This document shows positions 1 to 11,679 of a DNA stretch of 64,000 nucleotides, piece by piece. Positions within the stretch are counted from its first letter, which is position 1. Every line of letters begins with the position of its first letter. Origin of the DNA: Acorus gramineus. Its lineage: Eukaryota > Streptophyta > Magnoliopsida > Acorales > Acoraceae. The notes below the pieces were generated by a model, which was given only the letters and a program-made list of their open reading frames with translations, made no database searches and was not told the origin of the DNA. Location of the stretch: contig CM060853.1 in assembly GCA_030737835.1 (NCBI GenBank), positions 14,296,000 to 14,359,999 on the forward strand, given 5' to 3'. The translations under genes were made by a program, and so were the position numbers.

Positions 1-867
1 AAAGGTAACTCACTGTTGGATTGCCCAATTCCCATGTCTTGGAACAAAAAGTACATCTTTCAATGCTTTAGAACAGTAACAATACAGCCTTATTGGAGAT
101 GTACACTATGACTTATAAAACAAAATTCATGTTTCAAGACATAGGAAAGACAACTATAACCAACTACTAAGGAAAAAAATGAAAGACTCAACTAAAACTG
201 AACAATGTAAAAAGGGCTAATCTCATAATCTGGACAGGTTGGACCTCATGAGCATGTTTTGGAATGTCTTCGTGTATTTGATAGGTGCATTTAGCCTATA
301 ACTAGTGAAAAAGGATGCTCCTGCATCAATATATATCGCATGAACAATCCTATATCTAGGTCTACATGTATAGGCATGGCGTATTGTCACTTAGCTCAAC
401 TAGCACAATAGTTGATGTAAGCAAGCTCAAACATATATGCAAGCTAGATGAAATATAAATAAAACCTGAATTTGTCTATACACTATAAAGATATTGGAGA
501 AAGTGCCCCAAAGATATAGATTAAATGATTCAACCATTATTTCATCAAAAGGGACATATAAACAACAAACTCATTATCTAAGAAACACCGTTCTGAAAGC
601 CAAGCAAAAATCAAAGAGGACAATTTCCATTTTAGCCCATTTTTTTTAATTTCAAAACTAGCATAGGACCAGTTTAATTGTAAAACTAGCCTTGAGCCAG
701 ATTGAACTCAACGTTGACTAATCATGTCTCATTTCTTGTAAGACACATATTTTCTTTTACAAATATTTATTATTATAAACTTGAATCTTAAATTTCAAAT
801 TTTGAATCAGCTAATTTATGAGATTAAATTTCAAATATATTTAAATGTTAATTTTGATTCTTATCTT
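1..867. other. AT-rich non-coding DNA, no gene recognised
   Basis: No open frame here resembles a known protein. The stretch is AT-rich with long A and T tracts, as is usual for plant intergenic or intronic DNA. A gene lying mostly to the left of the window cannot be excluded, but I see no convincing exon. Confidence 0.5.
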
Positions 868-956
868 TTCTTTTCTTTTTTTTTGAAAATGGGTGCTCCC
901 CTTACCCTTGGGTTTAATACCCTACCTCCTCCATAGAGAGTGAAGCTTGGTTCACA
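868..956 (-). mobile_element. Short retroposon insertion (LINE 3' end or SINE) with target duplication
   Basis: The 89-bp insert is flanked by an 18-bp direct repeat, 850-867 and 957-974, identical except at one position. Read on the minus strand, the insert ends in an A-rich tail (the T/C-rich stretch at 868-884). A target duplication of this length together with an A-rich tail is the normal signature of LINE-driven retroposition. The body is too short to say whether it is a truncated LINE or a SINE. Confidence 0.65.
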
Positions 957-3082
957 AATTTTGATTCATATCTTAATTTAATTTTGAATTTTGAATCTCA
1001 TGTAATTTTTATTGAACTTCATAGATTAAATTTATCCATAAATCTTAATATGGATATTTTAAATTTTAATATGTAAGATTCAAAATTTAAAATTAAGATA
1101 AGATGAAATTTAAAAATTATTACATTCAAATATGCAAAAATTAAAATTTAAAATTACATATAAATACATCTAAAAAATGGGTGAGGGTTTAACTCAATAG
1201 ATATGATTAGTAGGGTTTTTCAATTTAAAAAAAACAACTGCCCATTCAAAAATATGAACCGGATAAAAAATACAACAGACTCGAAGCAGAAAGCGATCCA
1301 ACACAACAAAATCGAGTTTTGTTTTAAAATCTTTCCCAATAGACAATACAACAACAACCCATATGCCCAAATCAAGAAACTCTAGAACCCCAAGTTCACA
1401 CAAAGAACTTCATGAATCTCAATCAAGAACTACCCAGTTAAAGATACCAAAGAAACAACAATCATTAAAACTCGATGAACATCATCAAATGATTTAGAAA
1501 CCAAGCCACATAAACAATAACCCGTGTCTTGAATTCAATGGAGACGAAGAGATAATTTGTGGGGAATACTTACAAGAAGAAAGCATGGACAATTGGACAA
1601 TGTTCCACAAGATTTCCAAGGTTTGATGAAAAAGTGTAAGCTGGAATTTATGAACATGTATAAAAGACAAGACACCCTAGGTTAAAAAAAAGTTAAAAGA
1701 AGCAGGCCCTGGTTAAAGAATTTAATGAGTGGGAAAGCTGTTTTATTCTTTGATATCATCTACACCCAAATATCTTGATCGAATCCCACCGGATGAGTCG
1801 TTATTAGAGACTTGGAATAACTTTAGACCAAGCCTTTGGGTGCCCTTTTATTTTAATTCTTCAAAATGGGTTAAATTATTTTTTAATTTTTAATATATTT
1901 TGAATGGTATTTATATACATCAAATAAATATTTTAAATTTTATAATAATGCCTCTGATTTCAGATGAAATGTTTTTAAAGTAAAAATTAATAATTTACAT
2001 TTTTTTTAATTTTTAAAATAAGTCTTTTTTTTGGGGGCCTTTCGCCCTTTCCTCTCACACTCTGAGTCTAGAACCAACCCTGTTTTTGAGTTTGAGTAGA
2101 AGAGAGAGAGAGAGAGAGGGATGAACCAGTGATAAGGATGAGGGGAAGAAAGAGAGAGAAAAAAAGATAGAGATTCACTTAAATTGCAGAGATGTGTAAA
2201 ATTCAAGGGACGTGCAAGGTGCAAACAGATACAATAAGTGATAATAAACAGTCAAACTAATTTCCTGTTACTTACAATCTAATTACCCAACATTCAACCA
2301 AATCCAAGATTCCATCAAATAAAAGAATAAAATGTCAATTAATGGTGTGAACCTCAACCATGGGCTCCTTTGTTGGAAAAAAAACTTGGGTTTTGATTAT
2401 TCCTTGGTTTTAATAATTTTTTGGTAGTGGAAACACATTAGATTGCGTTTCTCTCATTGAGAAGATGAACATAGTGTATTTGCATTCTCAAAATTATTTT
2501 CGGGTGAATGAGAAAATTGAATTCAATGTTTTTCCAATAACATGGTGAAAGTAGTTGGTGATTGAGAAAAAAAAATTTATTAGACTACATCAGTTGTTGA
2601 GAAAAAGTTATGGAGATTTATAAGATGAGTTCTTTGTACTTTAGTGAATTGCTTTTGGTGGATCTTTCCACACCACCATGCACGACACACATGTGTGGGC
2701 GTATTAAAGACACATTTGACACTTCGCACATATGCAATATGTCGGATCAGCATATTAGAGACACACTTGACACTTCGCATAGATGCAATCTGTCGGATCA
2801 ATGGTTATGATCTAACCATTGATTGTTTAAACAAGGGGTGCCTTAGACTTTGTTTCAGTGAAAAACTGAACATAGAAATTAATGGTTCCTCCAAGAGGTT
2901 TTTCAACAGTTTTTCTTACCTATAAATACCACCCAAATTTACATTGTTCAATCTTACAATCATTCACTACAATAGGTATTCAGTCCCTGAGTTTGCATTC
3001 GAGTCTCATAGCATTCCAATAAGAGAGAGTTGGAAAGACATAGTCAGTTCGCTGTCCCTTTGGTGTGAAGTGCTACTATCAG
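957..3082. other. Intergenic DNA with a GA microsatellite and a short tandem repeat
   Basis: No gene is recognised. A short (GA)n tract lies at 2101-2118. A stretch at 1380-1650 reads on the minus strand as a possible untranslated leader with a donor-like GTAAGTA near 1571, but it has no coding support. Confidence 0.4.
2702..2803. repeat. 51-bp tandem duplication (two diverged units)
   Basis: Units 2702-2752 and 2753-2803 share the core GACAC-TTGACACTTCGCA and differ at several positions. The 51-bp unit is a multiple of three, so it keeps small frames open on both strands. That explains the chance reading frames here, which I do not call as genes. Confidence 0.7.
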
Positions 3083-3847
3083 CAGTGGCGGAGCCATGAT
3101 TTTTATAAAAGGGGGGGGGCCTAATATGACTTGTATAAATATTTTCTAAGGTTATATCATTATTTTTAAAAAAATTTAATAGTATATTTAAAAAAAAATG
3201 AAATGAGGACATTCACATAAAACATGTAATTGAATAATTATAAAAAAAATAATTATTAAATTTTACAGTAATATATCAAATTTTATGTCAATAATTTACA
3301 AAAAAAAATGTCAAAACATAAATCTAATAAGCATTACATACATTTAAATTTGACATCGACAAGGTTTCATGTTCTGAAAATGTTGAGTGGTAGAGTGTTG
3401 CTGTCTAAGGAATAGGCATTGTTACACTCAATTTTTTTACAATCCAAAATACAGTCCTGTATACCTCATTAGAAATCCAGGGAAACATATACCTCGTTAG
3501 ACGATGTATATACATCGTTAAATATTTTCTTAAACTTAAAAATGAGTTCAATTAACTTGAAATGGAGCGATGTATATTTTTTTTTATCAAATCACATACA
3601 TCATTAGATGATGATTACTATTTAAAAAAAATGAAAACATAAGTAGTCTGAATTTTGGTTGATAAAAATAACTAAATCTAACATTTTTCTCAAAGAATTT
3701 CATATGTATGTGAGATCATGAGCTATGAGCTCAATTAAAATCAATTAATCACATAAAAATAAAAATATTTTAGAAAGAAAAGAAAAGAAAAAAAAAAAAA
3801 CAAAACCCAGGGGGGGCCCACGGGGGCCCATGGTGGCTCCGCCACTG
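3083..3847. mobile_element. Non-autonomous hAT-type DNA transposon
   Basis: The element is bounded by perfect 14-bp terminal inverted repeats, CAGTGGCGGAGCCA at the left and its reverse complement at the right. An 8-bp target duplication flanks it (3075-3082 and 3848-3855, ctatcag matching in 7 of 8). An 8-bp duplication and a CA-start terminus fit the hAT superfamily. The interior is about 765 bp of AT-rich DNA without a transposase frame, so it depends on an autonomous relative. Confidence 0.75.
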
Positions 3848-3855
3848 GCTATCAG

Positions 3856-5673
3856 AGAGAGTCCAAGCATTTTATCGTGAAAGACTTTCACCGAAATCGT
3901 GAGTATCAATGCGGTGCGAATATTGCTTTAAGAACTCAAAGTTTAACTTTAATCTCGGTCTTCATCCTCATCAGAACAGAACAAAATGAACTTATCAAAT
4001 CAGTACGCTTGGTTGTTATTCAGTGTCTCATAGACGTATTTTTTCTAACATCCTTGAAAAAACCCAAATTGGGGCCATTTGTGTTATGATTTAACGATAA
4101 TGCCCAGCTAAAGTGACCTTTTCTTAACACCTTCCCCTAAGAGAAATTTTCCCTTTGTCGATGAAACATATGAAGCCCCTTAATTATGGCATTCATTAAC
4201 GGGGAGCACAAGCCTTCCACAGAAGAAAAAAAAAATCATAGGAATTAGAGACAAGACAAGATAGGAATTGATTATTTTGTATTCAAGTGATTTTTTTTTT
4301 TTGTTTGTTTGTCATATTTAAGTGAATTATATGAATGGAAAGAGACATTTTTGTTATTCCATAAAACTCTTAACCGTATGGCATGGAACATAAGACAAGA
4401 ATAATGGAGAATAGATGAGAATAGTTAAAAAAAGTTATTTATTTTGATAGAATAAACCCCGATAGTTATGTCTGGATAAGCTAGAATAAGGCCTGATAAC
4501 TATTATAAGAAAATTGTGGAATTGTTTTTCAAGGCTTATCTATGCCAATGGATAAAAATACCCTTCTCTATCATTTTAAAAATATTTATCTCACCTAACA
4601 GCTCACAGAGATTCCAAAAACTGTCACATCTATCAAATCAATCATATATCTCTCACACTATTCCCAGGGGTATAATTGTCATTTAAAAAATTATAAACTC
4701 TTATTCATCCCTTATCGACCATTTATCATCATTTTATCCAAGGTGAACCAAACAACAAAAAAATCATTTTTACATTTCCCAATGAGAATAACAAAAAAGA
4801 CAACTAACCAAAAAATTGCTTATTCAGCCTGAATTGTTATTTATCTCAGTATAGCTATTAAGATCGAATAACCTAATGTCACACCCCATAAAAGGGTTAC
4901 ATCATTTGCCACCTAAATGAGAATGACTAGCACTTAGTCTAACAAGGAAAATCAACGAGTCCCTTTCTCTCATTCATTACACTCTCCAACAACTCCTTCC
5001 ATGATTCTCAAATGATTCTCACCATGTCAAAGATAAGGAATCAAGATTCCCAAATTGTCACACCTTGTTTGCCACATCTCTTCCATCACCAATGTGCACC
5101 ATCTGAGTACTGGATTCCACATCATTCCAAGAAATCCATGTTTATCCATCTTATTTTTAAAATTGAACATGAGATTGCATATAAATAACATGTACAACAA
5201 TATTGGCCTATAAAAGAATAATGATTTTCCATCTAAGGTTCTATTATTTCAACATCACCACTATATGCCCAAGTTGTAGTTTTGAGAGCGCATAAAGAAT
5301 GATATTCAAGGGTTAGATTACAAATCAATACAAATCAGTAATCTTTTTTCTCATTGCGGTGATTCTAAAGTTAAAATCAACATTCCCCTAAACCAAAAGC
5401 AACCTTTAGACTAGACAACATCTGTCCATGGTGGGTGGGTATGGGCTTTCAAAATGAACTTCTTTTTTTTTTTTTGAGATTCCCACTACCTCAACCTGTC
5501 AAATTCAGAGGTACGTTGATTCCCAAAACAAACAAGTCATGAGTGAAATTTTGTGGCATAGGAATTGTATTTGTTATTTAGAAGTACACCTCAAATATGT
5601 TTAATTAATCTCTAGTATAAACGTACATGATATATTTGTAAAAAAGAGACGTTGTTACATTTAATTTTTTTTT
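3856..5673. other. Intergenic DNA with dispersed repeat copy A
   Basis: No gene is recognised. The segment at about 4480-4895 belongs to a dispersed family that is also present at about 18640-18995 inside the homocysteine methyltransferase intron. The T-rich stretch ending at 5673 is the target site of the Mutator-like element that follows. Confidence 0.5.
4480..4895. repeat. Dispersed MITE-like repeat, copy A
   Basis: This segment aligns over roughly 300 bp with 18640-18995. Shared blocks include CCAAAAACTGTCACATCTAT, GTATAATTGTCATTTAAAA and ACTCTTATnCATCCCTTATC. Both copies end near a GAATAA/TTATTC inverted motif, which suggests a small DNA transposon, but the exact termini and target duplication are not clear. 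A weaker third relative may lie at about 46640-46950. Confidence 0.5.
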
Positions 5674-6092
5674 GGGATTTTTAATTTTAAATCCCCACAA
5701 ACCATCATATTTAGTGATCGATCCCTTCCTTCTTCGTATTTAGGTTTTAGTTCCCGATTTAAAGGATAATTCATGGCCCCGGGACGCGACAAGTGTATAT
5801 ATAATATCAGAATCTACACAGGAGGTCAATAATATATCATACACAAACAACCAGAATGACACACAGGCAACAAAGGGGCTGACATGATATATACACCAAA
5901 TGCGGAAGCAAAAGACTGAATCTGTAAATAAACATACTACAGACTCGATACTCAATCATCTGTCCTGTGAGAGCCAATATACACCAATACAACTGAATAT
6001 ATACAGACGCGTGCCAAGCACGAAAATAAATACATACAGTCAAGAAGGGATGCTGATAACCTCTGGTACTCGCGGAACGTGGCGCTGCTCCG

Positions 6093-8286
6093 CTACTGAA
6101 GGAATCCCTCGGAAAGCTCCAACTGCTGCTCCGGCTCCAGCTCAGGCTCAGTGGCAACTGGGGAAAAATATGCGAGGGGTGAGCCACACGCTCAGTGAAC
6201 AGCACAACCCATGCATCACAGACAATATTGACCACAATTCAATTATTTATCCAGCCTCTAAGTGGCATAACATCATAAATCTGGTGGTTCGTGCAACGCC
6301 GAACCACCACACCCTCACCCTCACCCATCAATGGGTGACATAGGCTATTGGGACTGATAATCACCCATAGACAAATCCAGCGGGTCGCTCATCGCCAACC
6401 CACTACACCCTCACCCTCACCCTACCACGGGTGACATAGGATTTTGGGACTGACTAGGCTGTTGGTCACCCTTGGTCCACCGATAGTCTCTCCTCCACTC
6501 CGTAGGCCGCTGGCCTTCACCCATAACTTCAGCACAGTCCGTCACAAATATCGGGAGGCGCCTACTGATGGGAGCCCTCGAAAGGGACGACCTTATCACG
6601 CTGGGGCAGTCTCTACACGGATCCAACGAAGGGAAACAGAACAGCCTATCCATACGCATATGATCCACTCGGATCCGCCGACAACACATCTCTACAACTC
6701 TAATGTCATGAATTCTTCAGAATTCCTCTAATGCGCATAACCAATATGCGGGGAACATACACAATAATTAGCAAGGGTGGAATATCATTGGGGGAAAGAA
6801 ACTTGGGAGGGCAGCGTGAGTTCCCGATATAGGACACCCCGACAACCAAACAAGGAACACGGAGTACCCTAGCCCGGGTCTCACCGCTGTCCTCGCGAGG
6901 CCCCTCCCCTATAATATTCACTAATTGTGCTAATAATCATATAATTGGGTATAACATTTCTTATAATATTATTGGGACAAGAAACCTTGGGAGGGCAGCG
7001 TGAGTTCCCGATACAGGACACCCCGACAACCAAACAAGGAACACGGAGTACCCTAACCCGGGTCTCAGTGTTGACCTCGCAAGGCTCCTCCCTATAATAT
7101 TATCTAAGGCATGCAATTTATCATACACTAGCATTTAATTTAATAAATAAACTAGTAGGACACATGTATAGGCCAAGGCTTCCTAGCATGAGAACAGGGG
7201 ACATGATGCATGGCTCATATAAATATACTAAGGGTGCAAGTAATTAACATGCAAAGTCTAGGGTAGCATGCATTCTACATTTAAATCATGCTCGCATGGA
7301 ATACACATTATAACAGGTTAATATAAATCCATGGTGCCCCAGGAGAGGTCGGTATACGCCCAAATGCGTATAACGCCTCTCTACTGGGTTGGATTGTCCC
7401 ACTCACCGAAGATCGGGTCGTCGCGCGACCGCCCGTCAAGATCTGCAAGACAGACATTTATACGGTGAGTTAAATACATAAACACTTCAAAACACACACA
7501 GAATATACCAAAAGAACCCCACACTCAGGCAAACGTACATACGGCCCGTACGCATGTTAGCCCGAGCACTCCGACTCAGTCCCGCACTCCCGGCAACCAC
7601 CCGCACGGCCACCCGCCCTCGGATGCGCCGCCGCGCCTCAGCCCGCGCGCCCAGGCGCACCCGCAGCTAACCTACCCGCACGCCTCCCTCTACACCCCCC
7701 CCCCCCGAGCGCACGCCCCCGCTCACGCGCTCGCGCGCCCGGCACTGGTGCGCCTTGCCGCTGCTCGCCAGCTGCGCCTGCCTGAGCGCTGCCTGTGCTG
7801 CCTGCTGCCCGGGACTGCCAGCCCCCATGCCCGAGCACCTCTACCACCCACCTCCGGCCACCAATGGCCTCCGACCACCACCCCACAGCCCTCCGACGGC
7901 CACCCACCGCCGCCGACCACCACCCAACCTCATTTTCAACCTCCTAACATAGAGGGCTTACCAAGGGGAGGAAGAGATGTTCGGTTGCTCTCCGCGCACC
8001 GAAACCTCTCCCAAAAGGCTTCCAACGCCCGGATCTACTCCCACCTCCGAAATGGTCCAAATCAGGGAAGAAGAGAGGGGGGATGGAGGGGCAAAACTCG
8101 CCGGAATCCGGATTTGAAAGCACCGGGGTGTAGATCGGGACCCGATCTACACTTCCTATGCTTTAGGTTTTAAGCTTTGAGGACTCTATGGGGCTCAAAA
8201 GCTTGAAAAATGGAGAAGGGGAGAGAGAAAGCTTTTTGGTAGGGATGATGAATAGTGCCTTTCAAATTTTAGATTCCATTTATATA
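6093..8286 (-). other. Promoter- and exon-like unit inside the Mutator-like element
   Basis: On the minus strand there is a TATA-like TATATAAA (8286-8279). It is followed by an ATG-less leader-like segment ending at a CTTG/gtaagc donor near 7958. A 36-bp segment (7442-7407) sits between a ttgcag acceptor and a gtgagt donor. Another segment starts at 6157 after a tttccccag acceptor and runs to a TAG at 6095-6093. Joining the last two keeps one frame open and gives an acidic end with the core EPELEPEQQLEL. I recognise no family. No start codon is evident, so further exons must exist or the transcript is non-coding. The splice model is inference. Confidence 0.35.
6786..7103. repeat. Two tandem copies of a ~184-bp spaced unit
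   Basis: The block GGGAGGGCAGCGTGAGTTCC recurs 184 bp apart (6805 and 6989), followed in both copies by near-identical sequence down to CCCTATAATATT. Divergence is a few percent by eye. The repeat is confined to the interior of the Mutator-like element. Confidence 0.8.
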
Positions 8287-9709
8287 GCAAGTCACTTAAA
8301 ATACCCGGATACGCCGCGAAACTGCGAAATTTCAGAAACGTTACCGGAATTCGACGAAATTTTCGTGAGAGGCCTAAAATGGCACCAGGACACCAAATAT
8401 GCAGTTAGATTTCCAATCGGAGTCCTCTAACTCAGGACGATAGCTAACAGTCCAAAAATTAGCGGTTCCGATCGAAAATCGAAAAAAATGAAAAACTGCC
8501 AGAACGCTCCAACAGTTACCAGCAGGCTAAAAGTGACACATATATAAATAGGTCCCTCACAGGGATTAAAAAGTAAATTAAATAATTTATGGATAGTCCC
8601 TCTCAGGGACTAAAAAGGAACTATTATTTAAATCTGGGAACTAAAATCTAAATACGAAGAAGGGAGAGATCGATCACTAAATATGATGGTTTGTGGGGCC
8701 TTAAAAATAAAAATCCCTTTTTTTTTACAGTCCATAAAATATAATTCTATATATCTTCTTAGAAATTCAGTAAAATATATCTCATTAAATCTTTTTTTTT
8801 ACACTTACTCATTCATTTAATTCGAAATAGAACGATATGTATTTTTTATTAAAATATATATTTTATTAGATGATGTTTATTATTTAAAAAAATATGTGAT
8901 CAGAGTTTAAGACTGTAAAATAACTGAGTCTAACATTTTTTGTTAAAAAGACCATCTCAAACGCTTGTCAATAATTAAGAAAATGCATGGACAATCTAAG
9001 GAAGATTTATTAACATAAATATTATTATGTATGTATAATGTCCTATTTTATATTGAACGAGAAATATACACTCTAAAGAGATTTGTTACAAATAATCAAA
9101 TTCATTCATGAAGTTTAATTAGAGGGTATAATTATATCTTAGGAAATGGTTAAGGATAGTCTCGACTCTCACGTGCAGTCTCATGTGCAATCATAATATT
9201 CTTTAATTTTTTAAAAGTATATATTTTTTTACATTTTTGTATTATATTATAATTAGTTTACTAGATATTATTCTATTAAAAAATCTCTATGAAAATAATT
9301 GGACAGTGAACCTATTAGTTTATGGAATCCACGTAGTCTTTATGAAAACTTATAAGTGTAGGATCCAAGGGACTCATGTATGGAAGACAAATATGTCAGA
9401 AACTAAAATGCCAATTCAATCTTGTGTACCGTGAAATGTATTCTTGTACTCCCCCTCACTTATGTATCAATTAAACTCTATTATTATGATTTAACAAAAT
9501 TATGAAAGTACTAGTAGTTTTTTTGTTAATGAATTATGGAAATACCAGAGAGTGATGTAGGGAGAGGGAGATTTAAACTTTAGTTACAACTGTAAAAATA
9601 GATGACCATTGAGAGAGCATGCTTTCCTTGATGATGATACTAGTTGGTGAAATGAAAAATGAGAATATTTCTAACTTGTCCCATTTTTAGCATTCCTTTT
9701 TACCATTCA

Positions 9710-9747
9710 AAAAATCATATACATTTATTTAAATGTATATGATTTTT
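9710..9747. repeat. Perfect 18-bp-arm palindrome
   Basis: Arms of 18 bp (core AATCATATACATTTA and its complement) are separated by two T residues, so single-stranded DNA or RNA from here would form a hairpin. No transposon termini or target duplication were seen around it. Confidence 0.7.
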
Positions 9748-10271
9748 GAGCTGTTATTACATGCTAAAAGTAAGGTTAGGTTCATCAGCATTCATAAGAA
9801 ATGCACTATCTTGTAAAATATTTTGATGGAACAGCTATTTAGTGTGACATACTACCTAATTTGTTAAAAATAGAAGTTTCATTTATATCTTAATTAATTA
9901 ACTAAATTTAGAAATGAGTTGGCTTAGGTGGGCCAACATGATTGGTTAAAGTGTGTGTGTGTTTATATATATAGATATTTGTTTATTATTAGACTACAAT
10001 GTCTTTAACATAATAGGCTATTAATACTAACATAGATGTAGAATAGACAATGGGTCAGGTATCCATGAGAACTAGCCAATATGATTAATCACACTGTTTT
10101 TTGTCTTCCCGTGTACAAAAGAATTTAAAAAATCTGGGTCCCTCCGAAGGGAGGTCTATTTTAAGAGAATTCATATATATTTAAAAAACATTAAATATAT
10201 TAGGAACAGCAAAAACCCAAAAATAAACTGTCCCCAATATTTTTCAAAATTGTTTTGAACTTTACCTCAAC

Positions 10272-10295
10272 TATTTTTTTTTTTCTTTGAGAAAC
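10272..10295 (-). mobile_element. Micro-insertion with poly(T), probably a LINE tail
   Basis: A 24-bp insert, mostly T and ending CTTTGAGAAAC, lies between direct repeats AACTTTACCTCAAC (10258-10271) and AACTTTATCTCAAC (10296-10309), which differ at one base. The structure matches a LINE copy truncated almost completely at its 5' end and inserted in minus orientation. Confidence 0.45.
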
Positions 10296-10609
10296 AACTT
10301 TATCTCAACAAATTTTGAAAACTGATTTAAGGTAAATTGAGGTACATGAAAACAAAATTTAATAATACAGTTTGTCTGACCACAGCAGTGTTGACTTGAC
10401 AGTGACAGTGTCTGTACCCAAATAAAAAAAATAAAAACGGGACAAATCCATATAACCCCTATAAATTATTCAGAGTTCATATAACCCCCTGATTTTTTTT
10501 GAAATCCATATAATCATCTAAAAACATATATATAAATTCAAATAGTCCCCTAAGTTAAATTTTTATTTTCTGTTGATAAATAAGTAATATTATATGAATA
10601 TTCCGTTTG

Positions 10610-11216
10610 TAGGGGTGGTAAAGGAACTGAGTGAGTCGAGCTTTGATATTTTCAAGCTCAACTAGTTTATAATTAGGCTTGGCTCGGCCTTGTTCGTAAA
10701 GAGAGCTCAAATGCAAGCTTGAACCAGGCTCGAGCTCGGGCTCATTAGCTGAAAAAAGCTCGTTTAACTCTTGTTTAGCTAAAAAAAAACTCGTTTAGCT
10801 TGTGAAAAACTTAGTTGAAGTTTGGTTAGACTCGTTTGGCTAGTGAAAAACTCGATTGAAGCTCGGCTCAGCCTTGTTTGTAAAGAGAGCTCAAATGCAA
10901 GCTCAAACCAAGGCTCGAGCTCAGGCTCATTTAGCTAAAAAAAACTTGTGTAACTCTCGTTTATCTCAAAAAAGCTCATTTAGCAATTAAAACAAATAGA
11001 AAACAGATAACATGCAAAAAATATATAATCATATTAGAAAATCATTACTAAACAATTACATTCGAAACGAGCCCGTATAGGCTCGTGGCTCGGCTCATTG
11101 ACAACCAAGCTTTAAAAATTATTCAAGCTCGGCTTTTTTATCTAATCAAACGAGCCCGAACAAGTTCCAACCTAGCCAAGCCTGAGCCAAGCAGATCAAC
11201 TCGTTTACCACCTCTA
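10610..11216. mobile_element. hAT-type MITE nested in the foldback element
   Basis: Termini TAGGGGTGGTAAA (left) and the complement of TAGAGGTGGTAAA (right) form 13-bp inverted repeats. The 8-bp flanks tccgtttg (10602-10609) and tccgtttt (11217-11224) match in 7 of 8. The interior consists of repeats of the GCTCG/GAGCT and CTCGTTTAGCT type and contains no transposase. Confidence 0.75.
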
Positions 11217-11272
11217 TCCGTTTTGTTAACCCTAACTCAAAACACAATATATAAAAAAACCCCTACAATGTA

Positions 11273-11552
11273 TTAAAAATGTGAATAATCAACTGTAAAT
11301 AATGATTTTACCCCCTATAAAACCTATCTAGTGGGGGGAAATTGTCCTTTATAGAGTGTTTCTCACATTTTTAACACACTGTAAAGGTTTTTTTGATATA
11401 TTATGTTTTGAGTTAAAAATGTGAATAATCAACTGTAAATAATGATTTTACCCCCTATAAAACCTATCTAGTGGGGGGAAATTGTCCTTTATAGAGTGTT
11501 TCTCACATTTTTAACACACTGTAAAGGTTTTTTTGATATATTATGTTTTGAG
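11273..11552. repeat. Exact 140-bp tandem duplication
   Basis: The units 11273-11412 and 11413-11552 look identical at every position I compared. Identity in an otherwise diverged AT-rich repeat points to a very recent duplication or an assembly artefact. Confidence 0.85.
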
Positions 11553-11679
11553 TTAGAGTTAACTAAATAAAATATTCACGTAATTTTTTTTTATTTATAT
11601 GGACTTCAAAAAAGTTGAAGGGGTTATATGGATTTGAAGCAGTTTAAGGGGATTGTTTGGATTTTTCCTCTAAAAAAAA

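Larger units (their letters stand above)
5674..8717. mobile_element. 3.04-kb Mutator-like element (Pack-MULE candidate)
   Basis: Terminal inverted repeats of roughly 95 bp start GGGATTTTTA and include CACAAACCATCATATTTAG; they match from 5674 rightward and from 8717 leftward. Each end abuts exactly nine T residues (5665-5673 and 8718-8726), consistent with the 9-bp target duplication of Mutator-like elements. The interior is far more GC-rich than its surroundings, especially 7350-8100, and holds no transposase. It contains tandem duplications (6786-7103 and 6300-6450) and promoter- and exon-like signals on the minus strand. It could be a Pack-MULE that captured host sequence, or a non-autonomous element with its own spliced transcript. 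Confidence 0.75.
8727..10438. other. AT-rich intergenic DNA
   Basis: No gene is recognised. The segment holds the palindrome at 9710-9747 and the micro-insertion at 10272-10295, both described separately. Confidence 0.5.
10439..11679. mobile_element. Foldback MITE, copy 1, carrying a nested hAT element
   Basis: Terminal segments rich in ATCCATATAACCCC on the left and GGGGTTATATGGAT on the right form an inverted repeat. A second copy of the family is at 16205-16741. This copy is longer because a hAT element (10610-11216) sits inside it and because a 140-bp internal segment is tandemly duplicated (11273-11552). No coding capacity. Confidence 0.65.

Noticed and set aside
2580-2925. Three overlapping small open frames
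   Set aside because: They arise from the 51-bp tandem repeat, whose length is a multiple of three, and are open on both strands.
6300-6425. ACCCTCACCCTCACCC as telomere-like repeat
   Set aside because: Only short runs in a duplicated internal block of the Mutator-like element; the unit is not the plant telomere repeat.
7638-8173. Long open frames on both strands in a GC-rich stretch
   Set aside because: The proline/arginine- and glycine-rich translations follow from GC-rich low-complexity DNA inside the Mutator-like element. They overlap in several frames and resemble no family.
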